From Candidatus Bathyarchaeota archaeon (lineage in GTDB: Archaea > Thermoproteota > Bathyarchaeia > RBG-16-48-13 > JAGMEO01), in the NCBI GenBank assembly GCA_023128135.1, contig JAGMEO010000029.1, positions 1 through 6,469 on the forward strand: a stretch of DNA of 6,469 nt. Reading direction: 5' to 3'. Each line of letters opens with the position of its first letter. Within the stretch, counting starts at the first letter, position 1. The notes beneath the pieces are model-generated. The model worked only from the letters and a program-made list of their open reading frames with translations, was not told the origin of the DNA and ran no database searches. Shown here piece after piece: positions 6,029 to 6,469 of the stretch. The position numbers were made by a program, and so were the translations under genes.

Positions 6029-6036
6029 GAGCCTAA

Positions 6037-6469
6037 ATGGAAGTAGAAAAGCGTTACATCCCTATTTCATTAGCTGTTCCAGCATCTTATACTATTGATA
6101 CTCCTCATCTTCGTGAAAAAACATATAAAATAGGGCTTCTTGGAAGAGCCTGTGCTATCTTTCGAATCGATGAAATAGTCATTTACTATGACCATAAGAC
6201 TACCGCCTATTCTGAACAAGCAAACTTGATTTCATCAGTTCTTTCCTATATGGAAGCCCCACAATATTTAAGAAAAAAATTATTCCCTATTTCTCACTTC
6301 TTAAAATATGTGGGGATATTACCCCCTCTCAGAACCCCTCATCACCCTAGCTCTAAAAGTATTAAAGATTTAAAATTAAATGAGCTCCGCGAAGGATTTG
6401 TAATTAAGTCTGAAAAAAAGCGGACTATAGTAGATATCGGTGTTGATAAAAATGCGGTTTTGTATGGAG
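6037..6469 (+). CDS. SPOUT-fold RNA methyltransferase-like protein, COG2106 family, partial
   Basis: The frame is open for 144 codons to the window edge, so only the N-terminal part is seen. Conserved strings of the archaeal COG2106 (MTH1) family, related to eukaryotic SPOUT1/C9orf114, are LREKTYKIGLLGRA (25-38), IFRIDEIVIYYD (41-52), EAPQYLRKKLFPI (73-85) and YVGILPPLRTPHH (91-103). From about residue 115 it enters the inserted beta-rich (OB-like) domain, with VDIGVDKNAVL (132-142). The C-terminal part that should hold the knotted cofactor site is beyond the window. The family is predicted to methylate RNA; the archaeal substrate is not settled to my knowledge. In many archaea this gene directly precedes ribosomal protein L3, so the S10-type cluster probably follows. 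Start at ATG 6037 is supported by GGTGA. It is divergent from the isomerase. Confidence 0.88.
   Translation, partial: MEVEKRYIPISLAVPASYTIDTPHLREKTYKIGLLGRACAIFRIDEIVIYYDHKTTAYSEQANLISSVLSYMEAPQYLRKKLFPISHFLKYVGILPPLRTPHHPSSKSIKDLKLNELREGFVIKSEKKRTIVDIGVDKNAVLYG

Noticed and set aside
1..6469. CRISPR, mobile element, toxin-antitoxin or novel defence system
   Set aside because: There are no regularly spaced repeats, transposase, terminal inverted repeats or paired small genes. All substantial open frames fit known housekeeping families.

Overview
The window is a compact stretch of housekeeping genes from an archaeon. Three kinds of evidence support this. The gene families are archaeal: ABCE1/Rli1, archaeal/eukaryotic-type uL16 (L10e), the fused-specificity phosphoglucose/phosphomannose isomerase, and a COG2106-type SPOUT protein. 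The leaders carry GGTGA, TGAGGT and GGAGAT Shine-Dalgarno motifs. TATA-like boxes lie about 25-30 bases upstream of the expected transcript starts, with no bacterial -35/-10 pairs. The DNA is A+T-rich, roughly two thirds by eye. The lineage cannot be fixed from the window; a TACK-type archaeon such as Bathyarchaeia is a weak guess.

Layout: ABCE1 (76-1881, +) converges with a class II HMG-CoA reductase (1927-3192, -). The reductase is divergent, across about 220 bases, from uL16/L10e (3413-3880, +). Sua5/YrdC (4055-4693, +) follows after a 174-base gap that holds a degenerate tandem repeat and an AT palindrome. Sua5 converges with the bifunctional isomerase (4737-5882, -). Across a 154-base divergent gap, the last gene (6037 to the window end, +) is the N-terminal part of a COG2106/SPOUT1-type protein. 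It is cut by the window edge and probably leads into ribosomal protein L3 and the S10 cluster. No gap reaches 300 bases.

Functionally, four of six genes serve translation: ribosome recycling (ABCE1), the large-subunit tRNA-binding region (uL16), tRNA t6A synthesis (Sua5) and RNA modification (SPOUT). The other two are central metabolism: mevalonate synthesis for archaeal lipids, and interconversion of glucose-6-P, mannose-6-P and fructose-6-P. Because orientation alternates, most genes probably have their own promoter rather than sharing an operon.

Two start sites were moved downstream on Shine-Dalgarno evidence: HMGR to 3192 and uL16 to 3413. The most notable points are a uL16 lacking its conserved N-terminal segment, a class II (bacterial-type) HMG-CoA reductase with the Asp expected for NADH use, and the repeat-rich region before the TTG-started sua5. 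I found no mobile element, CRISPR array, RNA gene or convincing new multi-gene system.
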